In this document: positions 21,396 through 31,243 of the stretch, piece after piece
Layout: each line of letters begins with the position of its first letter
Numbering within the stretch: position 1 is the first letter of the stretch
Source of the DNA: Terriglobus aquaticus
GTDB taxonomy: Bacteria; Acidobacteriota; Terriglobia; Terriglobales; Acidobacteriaceae
Direction: 5' to 3'
DNA: 64,000 nt
NCBI RefSeq assembly: GCF_025685415.1
Contig: NZ_JAGSYB010000001.1
Location: forward strand, 372,001 to 436,000
The notes under the pieces: generated by a model
The model's database searches: none
Told to the model about the DNA's origin: nothing
Seen by the model: the letters and a program-made list of their open reading frames with translations, nothing else
Program-made: the position numbers and the translations under genes

Positions 21396-22766
21396 ATGCT
21401 TGAACAGGCGCTGGCATTCGCCGCCACACATCAGGACTCCGCACTGGAAGAACTCAAGGCATTTCTGCGCATCCCCTCCATCTCCACCCTGCCAAACCAC
21501 GCGCCCGACGTGCGCCGCGCCGCCATCTTCCTGGCCTCCGAGCTTCGCCGCATCGGCATGAGCAACGTAGAGGTCATCCAGACCGCCGGCCACCCGCTCG
21601 TCTGCGCAGACAGCCTGCAGGCGCCGGGCAAGCCGACGATTCTCTGCTACGGCCACTACGACGTGCAGCCGCCCGATCCGCTGGACGAGTGGGTCACGCC
21701 ACCCTTCGAACCCGACGTGCGCAACGGCAACATCTATGCGCGCGGCGCCGTCGACGACAAAGGTCAGCTCTGGATGCACGTGAAGGCGCTCGAAGCCCTG
21801 CTGCAGCAGGGGCCGCTACCGGTCAACGTGCGCTTCATTGCGGAAGGCGAAGAAGAGGTGGGAGGCGAGGCGATCGCCGCCTACCTCCGCGAGCACCCGG
21901 AAACGCTCCAGGCCGACGTGGCCCTGGTCAGCGACACCGATATGTTCGCGCCCGACCTGCCGACCCTCTGCGTTGGCCTGCGCGGCATGATCTACACCGA
22001 AATCGAGGTCCGCGGCGCGCGCACCGACCTCCACAGCGGCATGTACGGCGGCGCTGCCCCGAACCCGTTCTTTGCCTTGGCGCAAATCCTCACCGGCCTC
22101 AAGGACGCGGAAGGCCGCATCCTCATCCCCGGCTTCCTCGAAAAGGCGGAAAAGCCCACCGAAGCCGAACTCGCCGCCTGGCAACAGCTCCCCTTCGACG
22201 AAGCCGAATACCTGCAACATGAAGTGGGTTCGCCCGCGCTCACCGGGGAACCCGGCTACACCGTCCTCGAGCGCCTCTGGTCGCGCCCCACGCTGGAGGT
22301 CCACGGCATGCCCGGCGGCTTCACCGGCGCTGGCGCCAAGACCGTCATCCCCGCCAAGGCCACCACCAAAGTCTCGATGCGTCTCGTCCCGGGCATCACC
22401 CCAGCAGACGCCTTCTCCATGCTCCAGAGCGCAGTCGCGAAACTCACCCCGCCCTCGGTCACCAGCGAGGTCCGGCTAATCCACTCCGGCGACCCCGTCG
22501 TCGTCTCGACCGACAATCCATTCGTCGCCAGCGCGACCGAAGCGATGCGCCAGGTCTTCCACCGGGACACCGTCTTTGTCCGCGGCGGCGGCTCCATCCC
22601 CATCGTCGGCGACTTCCAACGCAACCTCGGTATCCCCACGCTGCTCATGGGCTTCGGCCTGCCCGACGACAACCTGCACGCCCCCAACGAGAAGTTCCAC
22701 CTCGCCAACTTCTATCGCGGTATCGAATCGCTCATCCGCTTCTTCGTCCTCGCCGGACAGGCATGA
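21396..22766 (+). CDS. M20-family dipeptidase
   Basis: 456 residues. Zinc ligands and the catalytic pair are in CYGHYDVQPPDPLDEW and ARGAVDDKGQ, with EGEEEVGG carrying the general base and bridging ligand. The lid domain (about 190-350) contains GARTDLHSGMYGGAAPNP, typical of the carnosinase-like (PepV/CNDP) dipeptidases. Cytoplasmic, no signal peptide. ATG 21396 is preferred over 21369 because the homology begins immediately after it. The stop overlaps mobA by four bases. Confidence 0.92.
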   Translation: MLEQALAFAATHQDSALEELKAFLRIPSISTLPNHAPDVRRAAIFLASELRRIGMSNVEVIQTAGHPLVCADSLQAPGKPTILCYGHYDVQPPDPLDEWVTPPFEPDVRNGNIYARGAVDDKGQLWMHVKALEALLQQGPLPVNVRFIAEGEEEVGGEAIAAYLREHPETLQADVALVSDTDMFAPDLPTLCVGLRGMIYTEIEVRGARTDLHSGMYGGAAPNPFFALAQILTGLKDAEGRILIPGFLEKAEKPTEAELAAWQQLPFDEAEYLQHEVGSPALTGEPGYTVLERLWSRPTLEVHGMPGGFTGAGAKTVIPAKATTKVSMRLVPGITPADAFSMLQSAVAKLTPPSVTSEVRLIHSGDPVVVSTDNPFVASATEAMRQVFHRDTVFVRGGGSIPIVGDFQRNLGIPTLLMGFGLPDDNLHAPNEKFHLANFYRGIESLIRFFVLAGQA

Positions 22767-23431
22767 TCGGCAACCCGGCTGCCGACGTGACGGGCTACGT
22801 GCTGGCCGGCGGACGCAGCAGCCGCATGGGCCAGGACAAGGTTTTTGTTGAGATCGACGGCGTGCCGCTCATTCAGCACGCCGTCGCCAAGCTGCAGTCG
22901 GTCTGTTGCGACGTCCGCATCCTGAGCGGACCGCTCGATATCAATCGCGACGCTCTGCTCTCGTCCTACGCCCGTCCGGTCCCAGACTCCGGGCCGGAAT
23001 ACGACGGTCCTCTGGCCGCGCTCGCAGCCGCTCTCCGCGACCTCCCGACCCGCTACGCACTTTTGCTCGCCGTCGACCAGCCCCGCATGTCGGTAGACGC
23101 GCTCGCCCACCTGGTCGCCTCTGGGGTCGGCGCGCTGGCTCTTGCGGCCTGCTACTCGCAAAACGAAATCCCGGAGTCGCTCCCGCTGCTCGTCTCGCGG
23201 GAACTGCTCAGCCCCATCCTCGCCGCACTCGGGGCAGGGCAGCGCCGCCTCCTGGACACCGTTCGGGCCTGCTGCGCCGATCTCGGACAGCCGCTGCTGA
23301 CCGTCAGCGCCGCCCGGTTCCCGCCCGAAATCTTCCTCAACGTGAACACGCCAGGTGACCTGAAACGCTACAGTGGGCAAACTTCATCGAACCATTCCGC
23401 CCGCGCTGCATCTGAAAACAAGAATGGATGA
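22763..23431 (+). CDS. mobA: Molybdenum cofactor guanylyltransferase MobA-like
   Basis: 222 residues. The nucleotide-binding start VLAGGRSSRMGQDKVFVEIDG matches MobA, which links GMP to molybdopterin; ALLLAVDQPRMS is the metal-binding Asp segment. It keeps the family ending FLNVNTPGDL. ATG 22763 lies in an ATGA overlap with the dipeptidase stop, and its own 3' end overlaps the next gene by eight bases. No molybdoenzyme is in the window, so the cofactor serves targets elsewhere. Confidence 0.9.
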   Translation: MIGNPAADVTGYVLAGGRSSRMGQDKVFVEIDGVPLIQHAVAKLQSVCCDVRILSGPLDINRDALLSSYARPVPDSGPEYDGPLAALAAALRDLPTRYALLLAVDQPRMSVDALAHLVASGVGALALAACYSQNEIPESLPLLVSRELLSPILAALGAGQRRLLDTVRACCADLGQPLLTVSAARFPPEIFLNVNTPGDLKRYSGQTSSNHSARAASENKNG

Positions 23432-24452
23432 CAAGCAGCAGGTTCCGTCTGGCGATGCCGGCCGGAGCGCGGATGCCGCGGCCTCTGGCTCGGCGGAGAG
23501 CAACGCGCCCGGTGAACAGTCTGCGTCTGCCGTCCATACCGATGAGAGCAGCGAGCACCTCTACTCGCCCCCGGTCGTCGTAGACGAAGAGGCCCTCAAC
23601 AAGCCACTCATTGACGAGGTCACGCCGGACGTCGCCCAGGAAATCGGCGAGTTCATGCAGGAGACGGCCGAGCAGAATGTAGAGCCGGAGAACGTAGCCC
23701 CCACCTCCAGCTACATTGCTTTCGACAACGTCTGCAAGTCCTTCGGCGACTTCAAAGTTCTGCAAAACGTCAGTTTCTGCGTCAATCACGGCGAAACCCT
23801 CTGCATCCTCGGCCGCTCTGGCGTGGGTAAGTCCGTTTCGCTGCAGATGCTCATGGGATTCCTGAAGCCGGACTCCGGCTCCATCAAGGTCGCGGGCGAA
23901 GAGATCACCGGCTTCACCGAAACCCAGATGCTCGCCATTCGCCGCAAGGTGACCATGGTGTTCCAGAACGGCGCTCTGTTTGACTCTGTCAGCGTCGGCG
24001 AGAACGTTGCGTTCCCTCTGCGGGAAAAGGGCGAACTAGCCGACGAGCAGATCCGCCAGGTGGTCAAGGGCCTCCTCGAAATGGTCGGCGTCGCCGGCAT
24101 GGATGACCTGCTGCCCAGCGATCTGTCCACCGGGATGAAGCGCTCCGTCGCCATTGCCCGCGCCCTCGCCGCCCAGCCGGAGGCCGTGCTTTACGACGAG
24201 CCGACCACCATGGTCGATCCGCTCATGGCGCACCTGCTCGGCGACCTCATCGAGCGGCTGAAGCGCCAGCTCCACCTCACCAGCATCGTCGTTACTCATG
24301 ACATGCGCTTTGCCCGCAAGTTGGCCGATCGCGTGCTCTTCCTGCACGAGGGCCATGCCCGCTTTTTCGGCACCATGGACGAGTTGGAACATTCCGAAGA
24401 CGAGGTGTTGCGCGATTTCCTCGCTATGGACGAATTGTTGTATCCCACCTAG
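23424..24452 (+). CDS. ABC transporter ATPase, MlaF/Ttg2A-like, with acidic N-terminal extension
   Basis: 342 residues from ATG 23424. The first 90 residues are acidic and Ser/Ala-rich with no obvious fold. The ATPase follows: GRSGVGKSVSLQML (Walker A), Q-loop VFQNGALFDS, signature DLSTGMKRSVAIARAL (Thr for the usual second Ser/Gly), VLYDEPTTMVDPL (Walker B) and THDMRF. The VFQNGALFDSVSVGENV segment is characteristic of Mla-type lipid transporters. No MlaE permease or MlaD lipid-binding gene adjoins; upstream are mobA and a peptidase. The extension is unusual because MlaF is normally about 260-270 residues. Confidence 0.85.
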   Translation: MDDKQQVPSGDAGRSADAAASGSAESNAPGEQSASAVHTDESSEHLYSPPVVVDEEALNKPLIDEVTPDVAQEIGEFMQETAEQNVEPENVAPTSSYIAFDNVCKSFGDFKVLQNVSFCVNHGETLCILGRSGVGKSVSLQMLMGFLKPDSGSIKVAGEEITGFTETQMLAIRRKVTMVFQNGALFDSVSVGENVAFPLREKGELADEQIRQVVKGLLEMVGVAGMDDLLPSDLSTGMKRSVAIARALAAQPEAVLYDEPTTMVDPLMAHLLGDLIERLKRQLHLTSIVVTHDMRFARKLADRVLFLHEGHARFFGTMDELEHSEDEVLRDFLAMDELLYPT

Positions 24453-24668
24453 CAACTTCCCGTGGCGGAAGGTGTCGTTAGTCCAGAACGGGAGAAATGC
24501 AACTTCCGTGGCAGCCTGCGTCACCTCGTCTTCCGGTATGCTCAAGGCAGAGATGTCGCTCTGAGGCGACCCGTCTTTCACGATTCAACCCTTCTCCGCC
24601 TGGGTTTCAACTAAGCCTCGCCCGACCGCCCGTGGCGGCCGGCCCGCAGTGAACCTTGGGCGTGACGC

Positions 24669-26171
24669 ATGATGATTCGTGATATAGCGGACCAGGCTTC
24701 TTTCGGTGGCTCCACCTTTCGATTAGAGAACACGCGTTCTGCGCCCGGCCTGCTCGGCAAGCCTTCCGTTACCGGCACCGCCTGGGCCGTCCTCGACGTC
24801 ATCACTGCCCTCATCGCCAGCCTCATAGCTCTTCGCTTTCGCAGCGAAGTGGCTGAAAGCAGTGGCGTACTTGACGCCATTGGCGTGCGGCAACAGCTTT
24901 GGGGCGAGTTCGGCCTCTATCTGGCCTGGTTTGCGGTCTGCCTCGTTTTCTTCACCCGCTCCTACGGGCTTTACGGTCCCATCCAAAATCGCAGCGGCCT
25001 CCACGAACAGCGCATGACGCTTCAGGCCACGCTGATCAGCGGCCTGATTCTCTGCGGCACCGTCTACCTTTCGCGCGGCGAGGTCGTTTCCCGCATTGTC
25101 GTCACCCTCTCTGTTCTTCTTACAGGGGCCATGCTTTGTGCCCGCCGCGCCCTGTGGCGATCCCTGGTCTACAGCCGCTATCGCGACGGCCTTGACACCC
25201 GCAGCGTCCTGATCATCGGTTCCGGCCGCGTCGGCCAGGCCCTCCGCAACCACCTGGAATCGCTCCGTCATCTCGGCTTCCGCTTCCGCGGTTTCATCTC
25301 CCTCTCCGGCGCGGAAGAAGACAGCCGCGAGCCCGACATCATCGGCAACGTCGGAAACTGTCTTCAACTGGCTCGCGCCCTGTTCGTCGATGAGATCTTC
25401 ATCTCCGTTCCGGCCGACAAACAACTCGTCATCAACCTGGTGCAAGAGGCCCGCGCTCTCGGCATCGACGTCCGCGTCGTTCCCGACCTCTACGACGGCC
25501 TCGCCTGGAACGCTCCCGTCGAATACGTCGGCCAGTTCCCAACCATCCCGCTGCACCGCCGCGAGTTTCCCATCGGTGCGTTCATGCTCAAGCGCGTGCT
25601 CGACATCACCGTTTCCAGCGTTGCCCTTCTGCTGCTTTCGCCCATCCTGCTGATCGTCGCCCTCTCCGTGCGCCTGGACTCCGCCGGTCCCATCCTCTAC
25701 CGTGCCAAGCGGATCGGCCGGAAGGGCCATACCTTCTGCTGCTACAAGTTCCGCACCATGGTTCCAAACGCCGACGCTCTGCGCGAAACCATGGATCACC
25801 TGAACGAGCGCAACGGCATCCTCTTCAAAGTCAGCAACGATCCTCGCGTCACCCGCGTCGGCCGTCTCCTGCGCAAATACTCGCTGGATGAGCTGCCCCA
25901 GCTCTGGAACGTGCTCCGCGGCGAAATGAGCCTCGTCGGCCCGCGCCCGCCTCTCGCCGCCGAAGTCGAGCAGTACGAAGTGTCCCACCTGCGCCGCCTC
26001 GACGTTTTGCCCGGCATTACCGGCCTTTGGCAGGTCGAAGCCCGCCAGGACCCCTCCTTCGACAGCTACATCTCGCTCGACACCGCGTACGTCGAAAACT
26101 GGTCCCTCTGGCTCGATCTCAAAATCCTCGTCCGCACGTTCAGCGTTGTCCTCAGCGGCACGGGCACCTAG
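24669..26171 (+). CDS. Undecaprenyl-phosphate sugar phosphotransferase (WcaJ/EPS initiating transferase)
   Basis: 500 residues. Four predicted membrane segments in residues 30-150, a Rossmann-like CoA-binding domain ([18 protein letters not shown]) in the middle, a fifth hydrophobic segment near 320, and the bacterial sugar transferase domain at the end with [39 protein letters not shown] and SLVGPRPPL. It starts exopolysaccharide synthesis by moving a sugar phosphate to undecaprenyl phosphate. No other EPS genes adjoin. The 216 bases before it (24453-24668) hold no feature I can support. Confidence 0.92.
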   Translation: MMIRDIADQASFGGSTFRLENTRSAPGLLGKPSVTGTAWAVLDVITALIASLIALRFRSEVAESSGVLDAIGVRQQLWGEFGLYLAWFAVCLVFFTRSYGLYGPIQNRSGLHEQRMTLQATLISGLILCGTVYLSRGEVVSRIVVTLSVLLTGAMLCARRALWRSLVYSRYRDGLDTRSVLIIGSGRVGQALRNHLESLRHLGFRFRGFISLSGAEEDSREPDIIGNVGNCLQLARALFVDEIFISVPADKQLVINLVQEARALGIDVRVVPDLYDGLAWNAPVEYVGQFPTIPLHRREFPIGAFMLKRVLDITVSSVALLLLSPILLIVALSVRLDSAGPILYRAKRIGRKGHTFCCYKFRTMVPNADALRETMDHLNERNGILFKVSNDPRVTRVGRLLRKYSLDELPQLWNVLRGEMSLVGPRPPLAAEVEQYEVSHLRRLDVLPGITGLWQVEARQDPSFDSYISLDTAYVENWSLWLDLKILVRTFSVVLSGTGT

Positions 26172-26224
26172 CGCGCGGCTGGTCCCAGGTCCGCTGCCTG
26201 GACCGCCCCGGTAAAATAGCTTCA

Positions 26225-27925
26225 ATGAAGATCGCGCTCGCCCAGCTCAACCCCACGGTCGGCGACTTCGCCGGCAATGTGCGAGATATGCTCCGGGCAG
26301 CGGAGGCCGCCGCCCAACAGGGCGCCCGCCTCGTCCTCTTTCCGGAACTCGCCGTCTGCGGCTACCCGCCCAAAGACCTCATCGAGAGCAGCGATTTCCT
26401 ACACGCCGCCCAGCGCGCCGCCGACCAGATCACCGCGGCGTCAGCCCGCCCCGACATGCCGGCAATGCTCTTCGGCTGCCCGCTCCCCTTCGAGAAACGA
26501 CCCGGCAAGCTCGCGAAAAATGTCGCAATCCTCTGCGCCAACGGAGAGGTCCTGCTGGAGCAGCAGAAAATGCTCTTGCCGTTCTACGACGTCTTCGACG
26601 AACAACGCTACTTCGAACCCGGCACCGAGCAGCATCTGGTCGAACTCGACGGCGAGGTCCTCGCCATCACCGTCTGCGAAGACGCTTGGAACGACAAGGA
26701 TTTCTGGCCCGAGCGCTGGTACGAGAACGACCCCGTCGACCGCCTGATGCACCAGCGCATGCCCGATGGCCGCGCCCCTCAGATCATCCTCAACATCTCC
26801 GCGTCACCGTACTGGGAGGGCAAGGAAGCGATCCGCCGCGAGATGCTGGCCGCGGTCGCCCGCCGCCACAACGTTCCCGTAGCCATGTGCAACCAGGTCG
26901 GCGGCAACGATAGCCTGCTGTTCGACGGCGGCTCGTTCGCTCTGCGTTGCGACGGCGAGCTCGCCGCGCACGCCAGGACCTTCGAGACCGATCTCGTCTT
27001 CTTCGACAGCACCTGTGACCAGCCCGCGCTAGTGCCCAACTCCGAGCCCGACATCGCGCAGGATTGGCAGGCGCTCGTCCTGGGCACCCGCGACTACCTG
27101 CACAAGACCGGCTTCACGCAGGGCCTGGTCGGCCTCAGCGGCGGCATCGATTCCGCGCTGGTCGCGGCCATCGCGGTCGAAGCGCTCGGCGAGGAGAACG
27201 TCTTCGGCATCGGCATGCCCAGCGAGTTCTCCTCCGGCCACTCCATCGACGACGCACGCGAACTCGCCAGCAATCTCGGCATCCGCTTCGAGCTCCTCCC
27301 CATCCGCCCCGGGGTCGACGCGATGTCCTCCGTGCTCGACCCCGTCTTCCACGGCACGCCCTTCGGTCTTGCCGAGGAAAACCTGCAATCGCGCCTGCGC
27401 GGCGTCCTGCTCATGGCCGTCTCCAACAAGTTCGGCCACCTCGTCCTGACCACCGGGAACAAGAGCGAAATGGCCACCGGCTATTGCACGCTCTACGGCG
27501 ACATGGCCGGCGCGCTCGCCGTCATTGGCGACGTCTGGAAGACACGCGTTTACCAGCTCGCGCACTACGCCAATCGCAACGGCATCGTCATTCCCGAAAA
27601 CACCATCAGCAAGCCGCCGTCCGCCGAGCTTCGCCCGGGTCAGCTCGACACCGACTCGCTTCCGCCATACGAGATCCTCGATCCGCTTTTGCAGGCCTAC
27701 GTCGAGCGCTACGAGTCGGCGGAACAGATTGCGACAGCACAACACCTCGATCTCGCTCTCGTCGAGCGCGTCCTTCGCCTCGTCCAGCGCAGCGAATACA
27801 AGCGCCAGCAGGCCGCACCTATCCTCAAGATCACCCGCAAAAGCTTCGGCCCCGGCCGCCGCTTTCCACTTGCCGCAAAGTTCAGCAACAGCAACGCGCC
27901 GCTCCCTTCCGCAATGTCATCCTGA
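26225..27925 (+). CDS. nadE: Glutamine-dependent NAD+ synthetase
   Basis: 566 residues. The N-terminal nitrilase-like glutaminase (about 1-260) has the catalytic Glu in FPELAVCGYPPKDL, Lys in EQQKMLLPFYDVFD and Cys in ITVCEDAWND. The C-terminal NAD synthetase has the ATP-loop GLSGGIDSALVAAIA. It amidates deamido-NAD with ammonia from glutamine. ATG 26225 begins MKIALAQLNPTVGDFAGN, the standard start. The last four codons and the stop come from a dispersed repeat (see 27915-27946). Confidence 0.95.
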   Translation: MKIALAQLNPTVGDFAGNVRDMLRAAEAAAQQGARLVLFPELAVCGYPPKDLIESSDFLHAAQRAADQITAASARPDMPAMLFGCPLPFEKRPGKLAKNVAILCANGEVLLEQQKMLLPFYDVFDEQRYFEPGTEQHLVELDGEVLAITVCEDAWNDKDFWPERWYENDPVDRLMHQRMPDGRAPQIILNISASPYWEGKEAIRREMLAAVARRHNVPVAMCNQVGGNDSLLFDGGSFALRCDGELAAHARTFETDLVFFDSTCDQPALVPNSEPDIAQDWQALVLGTRDYLHKTGFTQGLVGLSGGIDSALVAAIAVEALGEENVFGIGMPSEFSSGHSIDDARELASNLGIRFELLPIRPGVDAMSSVLDPVFHGTPFGLAEENLQSRLRGVLLMAVSNKFGHLVLTTGNKSEMATGYCTLYGDMAGALAVIGDVWKTRVYQLAHYANRNGIVIPENTISKPPSAELRPGQLDTDSLPPYEILDPLLQAYVERYESAEQIATAQHLDLALVERVLRLVQRSEYKRQQAAPILKITRKSFGPGRRFPLAAKFSNSNAPLPSAMSS

Positions 27926-27946
27926 GCGTGGCGAAGGGCCTGCTTT
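27915..27946 (+). repeat. Short dispersed repeat (GTCATCCTGAGC type) at the nadE 3' end
   Basis: TGTCATCCTGAGCGTGGCGA followed by AGGGCCTGCTTTC. I recall near-identical TCATCCTGAGCGAAGCGAAGGACCTGC sequences as abundant intergenic repeats in Acidobacteria and other soil or environmental genomes. Here it begins within nadE and gives the residues Met-Ser-Ser and the TGA stop. The identification is from memory. Confidence 0.55.
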
Positions 27947-28014
27947 CTTCTCGGTGCGGCAGAGAGTCTTACGGCCGGACCAGGACCCGCACGAAACCAA
28001 GGATCATCCGACAC

Positions 28015-28986
28015 ATGAAGCTGCCTGCCATCCTTCTCTGCGCCGCCGCCCTCACCGCCTCCGTGGCCATCGCGCAGGGCACACCTGCGAGCCCCACTGC
28101 CCAGACCACCCCGGCCGCGCCCGCCGACATCTTCCCGCCAGCGAATCCGAAGTTCTTCGACGCCGCGTCGCCGACCACCGCCGAGGTGAACGCCTTCCTG
28201 AACGTGATTTGGGGCTACGACCAGAACCGCACCTGGCGCGTCGAGGCCATCCAGAAAACCCGCGCGGCCAATGTCGCCAAGGTGACCGTCTTCGTCGCCG
28301 ACAAGAGCCAGGGCAACAAGGTGGAAAGCCTGCGCTTCTTCACCACGCCCGACGGCAAGCACGCCATCGCCGACGCCGTATTTTCCTTCGGACCGCACCC
28401 CTATGACGATCTGCGCGCCATGCTCGCTCAGCGCGCCGACGGCCCGTCGCGCGGCTCCGCCAACAAGACGCTCGAACTCGTCGAGTTCGCCGACCTTCAG
28501 TGCCCGCACTGCAAGGAAGCCGCGCCCGTCATCGCCGACCTTCAGCGCGACTTCCCGGGCGCACACTTTGTGTTCCAGAACTTCCCGCTTGTCGACATCC
28601 ATCCCTTCGCCGGCCAGGGTGCTGCCTACGGCAACTGCGTCGCGCAAGCCAAGGGCGATGCGGCCTTCTACACCTACATCGACAACGTCTTCGCGCACCA
28701 GGAGTCGCTCACGCCCGAGCTCGGCCAGCAGACCCTGGACAACGCCGTAACAGCCGCCGGTGCAGACCCCGCCGCCGTCAAGGCCTGCGCCGCCTCACCC
28801 GCCGCCCAGGCCAAGGTCGCCGCGCAGATCAAGCTGGCCGAAGACGCCGACATCGAGCAGACCCCGACCCTCGTCATCAACGGGCACCCGCTCGCCTTTG
28901 GCGCGATCCCCTACGAACAGCTCAAGCAGATCATCGCCTGGGACGCCAAACAAACCGGAGCCGCCTCCGCTCTCGCCGCCAAGTAG
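28015..28986 (+). CDS. Secreted DsbA-like thiol-disulfide protein
   Basis: 323 residues from ATG 28015 with a clear signal peptide (MKLPAILLCAAALTASVAIAQG). Residues 30-145 form an uncharacterised domain (DASPTTAEVNAFLNVIWGYD). Residues 150-310 are a DsbA/DsbG-type thioredoxin fold with the active site ADLQCPHCKEAAP, and the cis-Pro in EQTPTLVINGHP. CPHC is the DsbA-type motif, so periplasmic disulfide formation or isomerisation is likely. The upstream domain may be a dimerisation or substrate domain; several Acidobacterial relatives share it as far as I recall. Confidence 0.85.
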   Translation: MKLPAILLCAAALTASVAIAQGTPASPTAQTTPAAPADIFPPANPKFFDAASPTTAEVNAFLNVIWGYDQNRTWRVEAIQKTRAANVAKVTVFVADKSQGNKVESLRFFTTPDGKHAIADAVFSFGPHPYDDLRAMLAQRADGPSRGSANKTLELVEFADLQCPHCKEAAPVIADLQRDFPGAHFVFQNFPLVDIHPFAGQGAAYGNCVAQAKGDAAFYTYIDNVFAHQESLTPELGQQTLDNAVTAAGADPAAVKACAASPAAQAKVAAQIKLAEDADIEQTPTLVINGHPLAFGAIPYEQLKQIIAWDAKQTGAASALAAK

Positions 28987-29063
28987 TCCTGGACGTCTTA
29001 CGGCAATCGGAGCCGGTGACGAGAAGCGGTGTTCGCCCGCATCATTGAAGCGCGGTCAGTGCG

Positions 29064-29852
29064 TTATCGCGGGTGTGAGTTGCTCGTTGACCACACCGGT
29101 TCCACCAGTTCTGTGCGCAGGAGAGGACCGCCGAGGAAGAGCGGGCTCTCCGACTTGATGAACGCGGTGACCTGGCCGGCGCCGATCCACACTTCGCTGT
29201 CCTCCGGCTCTTTTCCGATTATGGGAGCAACGATCCCGGCGATCCCGCCCAACTCGACGTGGATCTTGTACTTCTGCGCCCTGTTCGATAGACCTGCGCT
29301 GCGGAAGGTTTCAACGCCATCCGGTTTGAAGGACAGGTGAACCAGCCTGGGCTTGGGTGTCGCCGCCAGGTAGCTAATCTTTGTCTCGGGCGCTTGCGGG
29401 GAAAGGTTCTTGGCTAGGTCAAGCAAGATACCGTTGGACAGATCGTTCGGTAAGTCCATGTGGCTGGTGTCGATCTTCGGCTTACCACTATCCATGTAGC
29501 GAACAGTAACTTCGCCACTTCGCGCGTTGATCATCACATCCGCAGGTTTCGTGAAGCTTGGCCCCTTTTGGATGTGGTGATCGCTCACCAGCCGAAAGTG
29601 GCCAGCCTGCGTAAAGACCGTCGTCTCGTCATCGATCGACCCGTCTTTGAAGCGGTAAACCAGTCGCGACGTGATAGTTCCGCTGCGAATGGTTTGGGTC
29701 AGGTCGCCGGAGGCCAGCAGCTTGCCATCCGGACTCCGCAGCGCAAGATAGCCATGGACAGATCCTTCCGGGTAGCGAACCGCAACAGGCTCTCCAGCGG
29801 AAAGCGCGGGCAACAGGGCAGCGCCCGTAAGCAGCAGAGTGCGGAGGATCAT
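29064..29852 (-). CDS. Secreted protein of unknown function
   Basis: 262 residues with a signal peptide (MILRTLLLTGAALLPALSAG). The mature part is mostly beta (VHGYLALRSPDGKLLASGDL, RLVYRFKDGSIDDETTVF, FRLVSDHHIQKGPSF) and contains no cysteines or known catalytic motif. It resembles the DUF3108-like exported lipid- or ligand-binding proteins in texture only. It ends by converging with the dsbA-like gene (77 bases) and does not seem to be in an operon. Confidence 0.65.
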   Translation of the reverse strand: MILRTLLLTGAALLPALSAGEPVAVRYPEGSVHGYLALRSPDGKLLASGDLTQTIRSGTITSRLVYRFKDGSIDDETTVFTQAGHFRLVSDHHIQKGPSFTKPADVMINARSGEVTVRYMDSGKPKIDTSHMDLPNDLSNGILLDLAKNLSPQAPETKISYLAATPKPRLVHLSFKPDGVETFRSAGLSNRAQKYKIHVELGGIAGIVAPIIGKEPEDSEVWIGAGQVTAFIKSESPLFLGGPLLRTELVEPVWSTSNSHPR

Positions 29853-29932
29853 AGGCGTTAGATGCTGCCGTGATAGCTAGGCGAAACCCTGGTAGTGGCG
29901 AAATCGGCCGAAAGAATGCTCGCTTTGCGCTT

Positions 29933-31240
29933 CTAGCTCGCCGCCAGGAACGCGAACCGCGCCAGGAACACTGCCGCCAAGACAAACAAGAGCCAGTCCT
30001 GTCGCCGCGCGCGCCCACTGAACAGCCGCAGCACCGCGTACGCGCACAGCCCGATGCCCAGCCCGTTCGCAATGGAGTAGCTCAGCGGGATCACCACCAG
30101 CGTGAGAAACGCCGGGATCGCCACCACCGGGTCTGCCCACTCGATCTCCGCGATTGAGCCCAGCATCAGCGCGCCCACGATGATCAGCGCCGGCGCCGTC
30201 GCCGACGCCGGGATCGGCCCGACCAGCGGCGCCACAAACAGCGCCGCCAGAAAGCATAGCCCGGTCACAATCGCTGGCACACCGGTTCGTCCGCCTGCAG
30301 CCACTCCCGCGGCCGACTCGATGTACGAACACACCGTGCTCGTTCCCGTCAGAGCGCCTGCCACGGTCGCCGTCGCATCCGCAAAGAAGATGCGCTCCAG
30401 CCGCGGAATGCGGTCCTCATCGTCAATCAGTCCGGCTCGCTTGGTCACCGCGATCAGCGTCCCGATGTTGTCGAACAGGTCGACAAACAGGAACACAAAG
30501 ATAATCTCCAGCCCGCCCAGCTTCAGCGCCCCGCGCACATCCAACTGCAGCGCCGTCGCCGTCAGGTCGTGCAGCGCATAGTGCTGCGGCTGCCAGTGCA
30601 CGCGCCCCAGCACAAACGCCGTCAGCACCGTCCCCGCGATCCCAATCAGGATCGAAGCCCGCACCCGCAGCGCCTGCAGCACCGCGATCAGCAACAACCC
30701 GAACAGAGCCAGGAGCGTATCCGGCGCGCGCAGGTTACCCAGCGTCACCGCCGTCGCCGGGTCCTTCACGATGATGCCCGCCTCGGTTAGCCCGATGAAC
30801 GCGATGAACAGCCCGATACCGCCCGCTACCGCCGCGTGCAGTTCGCGCGGAATCGCCCCAACCAGCAATTGCCGCACACCACCCAACGTCAGCAGCAGAA
30901 ACACCACGCCCGACAGAAACACCGCGCCCAGCGCCGTCTGCCATGGCACATGCATCTTCAGGCAAACCGTATAGGTGAAGTACGCATTCAGCCCCATGCC
31001 CGGCGCCAGCGCCAGCGGATACCGCGCCAGCACGCCCATCAGCACCGATCCAAAGGCCGCGCACAAACATGTCGCCGCCGTCACCGCCGCAATCGGCATG
31101 CCTGTCTTTGACAGGACCGCCGGGTTCACAAAGATGATGTAGGCCATGGTGACAAACGTCGTCAGCCCGGCCAGCACCTCCGTGCGCCACGTGGTCCCAA
31201 GGCGTTCGAAGTCGAAGTAGCGCTCGATCGCTGCGCGCAC
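29933..31240 (-). CDS. NCS2 purine permease, AzgA/PbuG group
   Basis: 435 residues, about 12-14 membrane segments. The AzgA group signature is present: FATMAYIIF-like FVTMAYIIFVNPAVLSKTGM, a GLNAYFTY segment and LTEAGIIVKDPAT. Relatives are proton symporters for adenine, guanine or hypoxanthine. GTG 31240 has TAAGG about six bases upstream, inside the end of the preceding engB gene, so the two are likely cotranscribed although functionally unrelated. Confidence 0.9.
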   Translation of the reverse strand: MRAAIERYFDFERLGTTWRTEVLAGLTTFVTMAYIIFVNPAVLSKTGMPIAAVTAATCLCAAFGSVLMGVLARYPLALAPGMGLNAYFTYTVCLKMHVPWQTALGAVFLSGVVFLLLTLGGVRQLLVGAIPRELHAAVAGGIGLFIAFIGLTEAGIIVKDPATAVTLGNLRAPDTLLALFGLLLIAVLQALRVRASILIGIAGTVLTAFVLGRVHWQPQHYALHDLTATALQLDVRGALKLGGLEIIFVFLFVDLFDNIGTLIAVTKRAGLIDDEDRIPRLERIFFADATATVAGALTGTSTVCSYIESAAGVAAGGRTGVPAIVTGLCFLAALFVAPLVGPIPASATAPALIIVGALMLGSIAEIEWADPVVAIPAFLTLVVIPLSYSIANGLGIGLCAYAVLRLFSGRARRQDWLLFVLAAVFLARFAFLAAS

Positions 31241-31243
31241 GCC

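Noticed and set aside
24723-26225. 500-codon open frame on the minus strand opposite the EPS transferase
   Set aside because: Mirror of a strong plus-strand gene in GC-rich DNA; its residues are acidic low-complexity (EGD, AGDE) with no domain.
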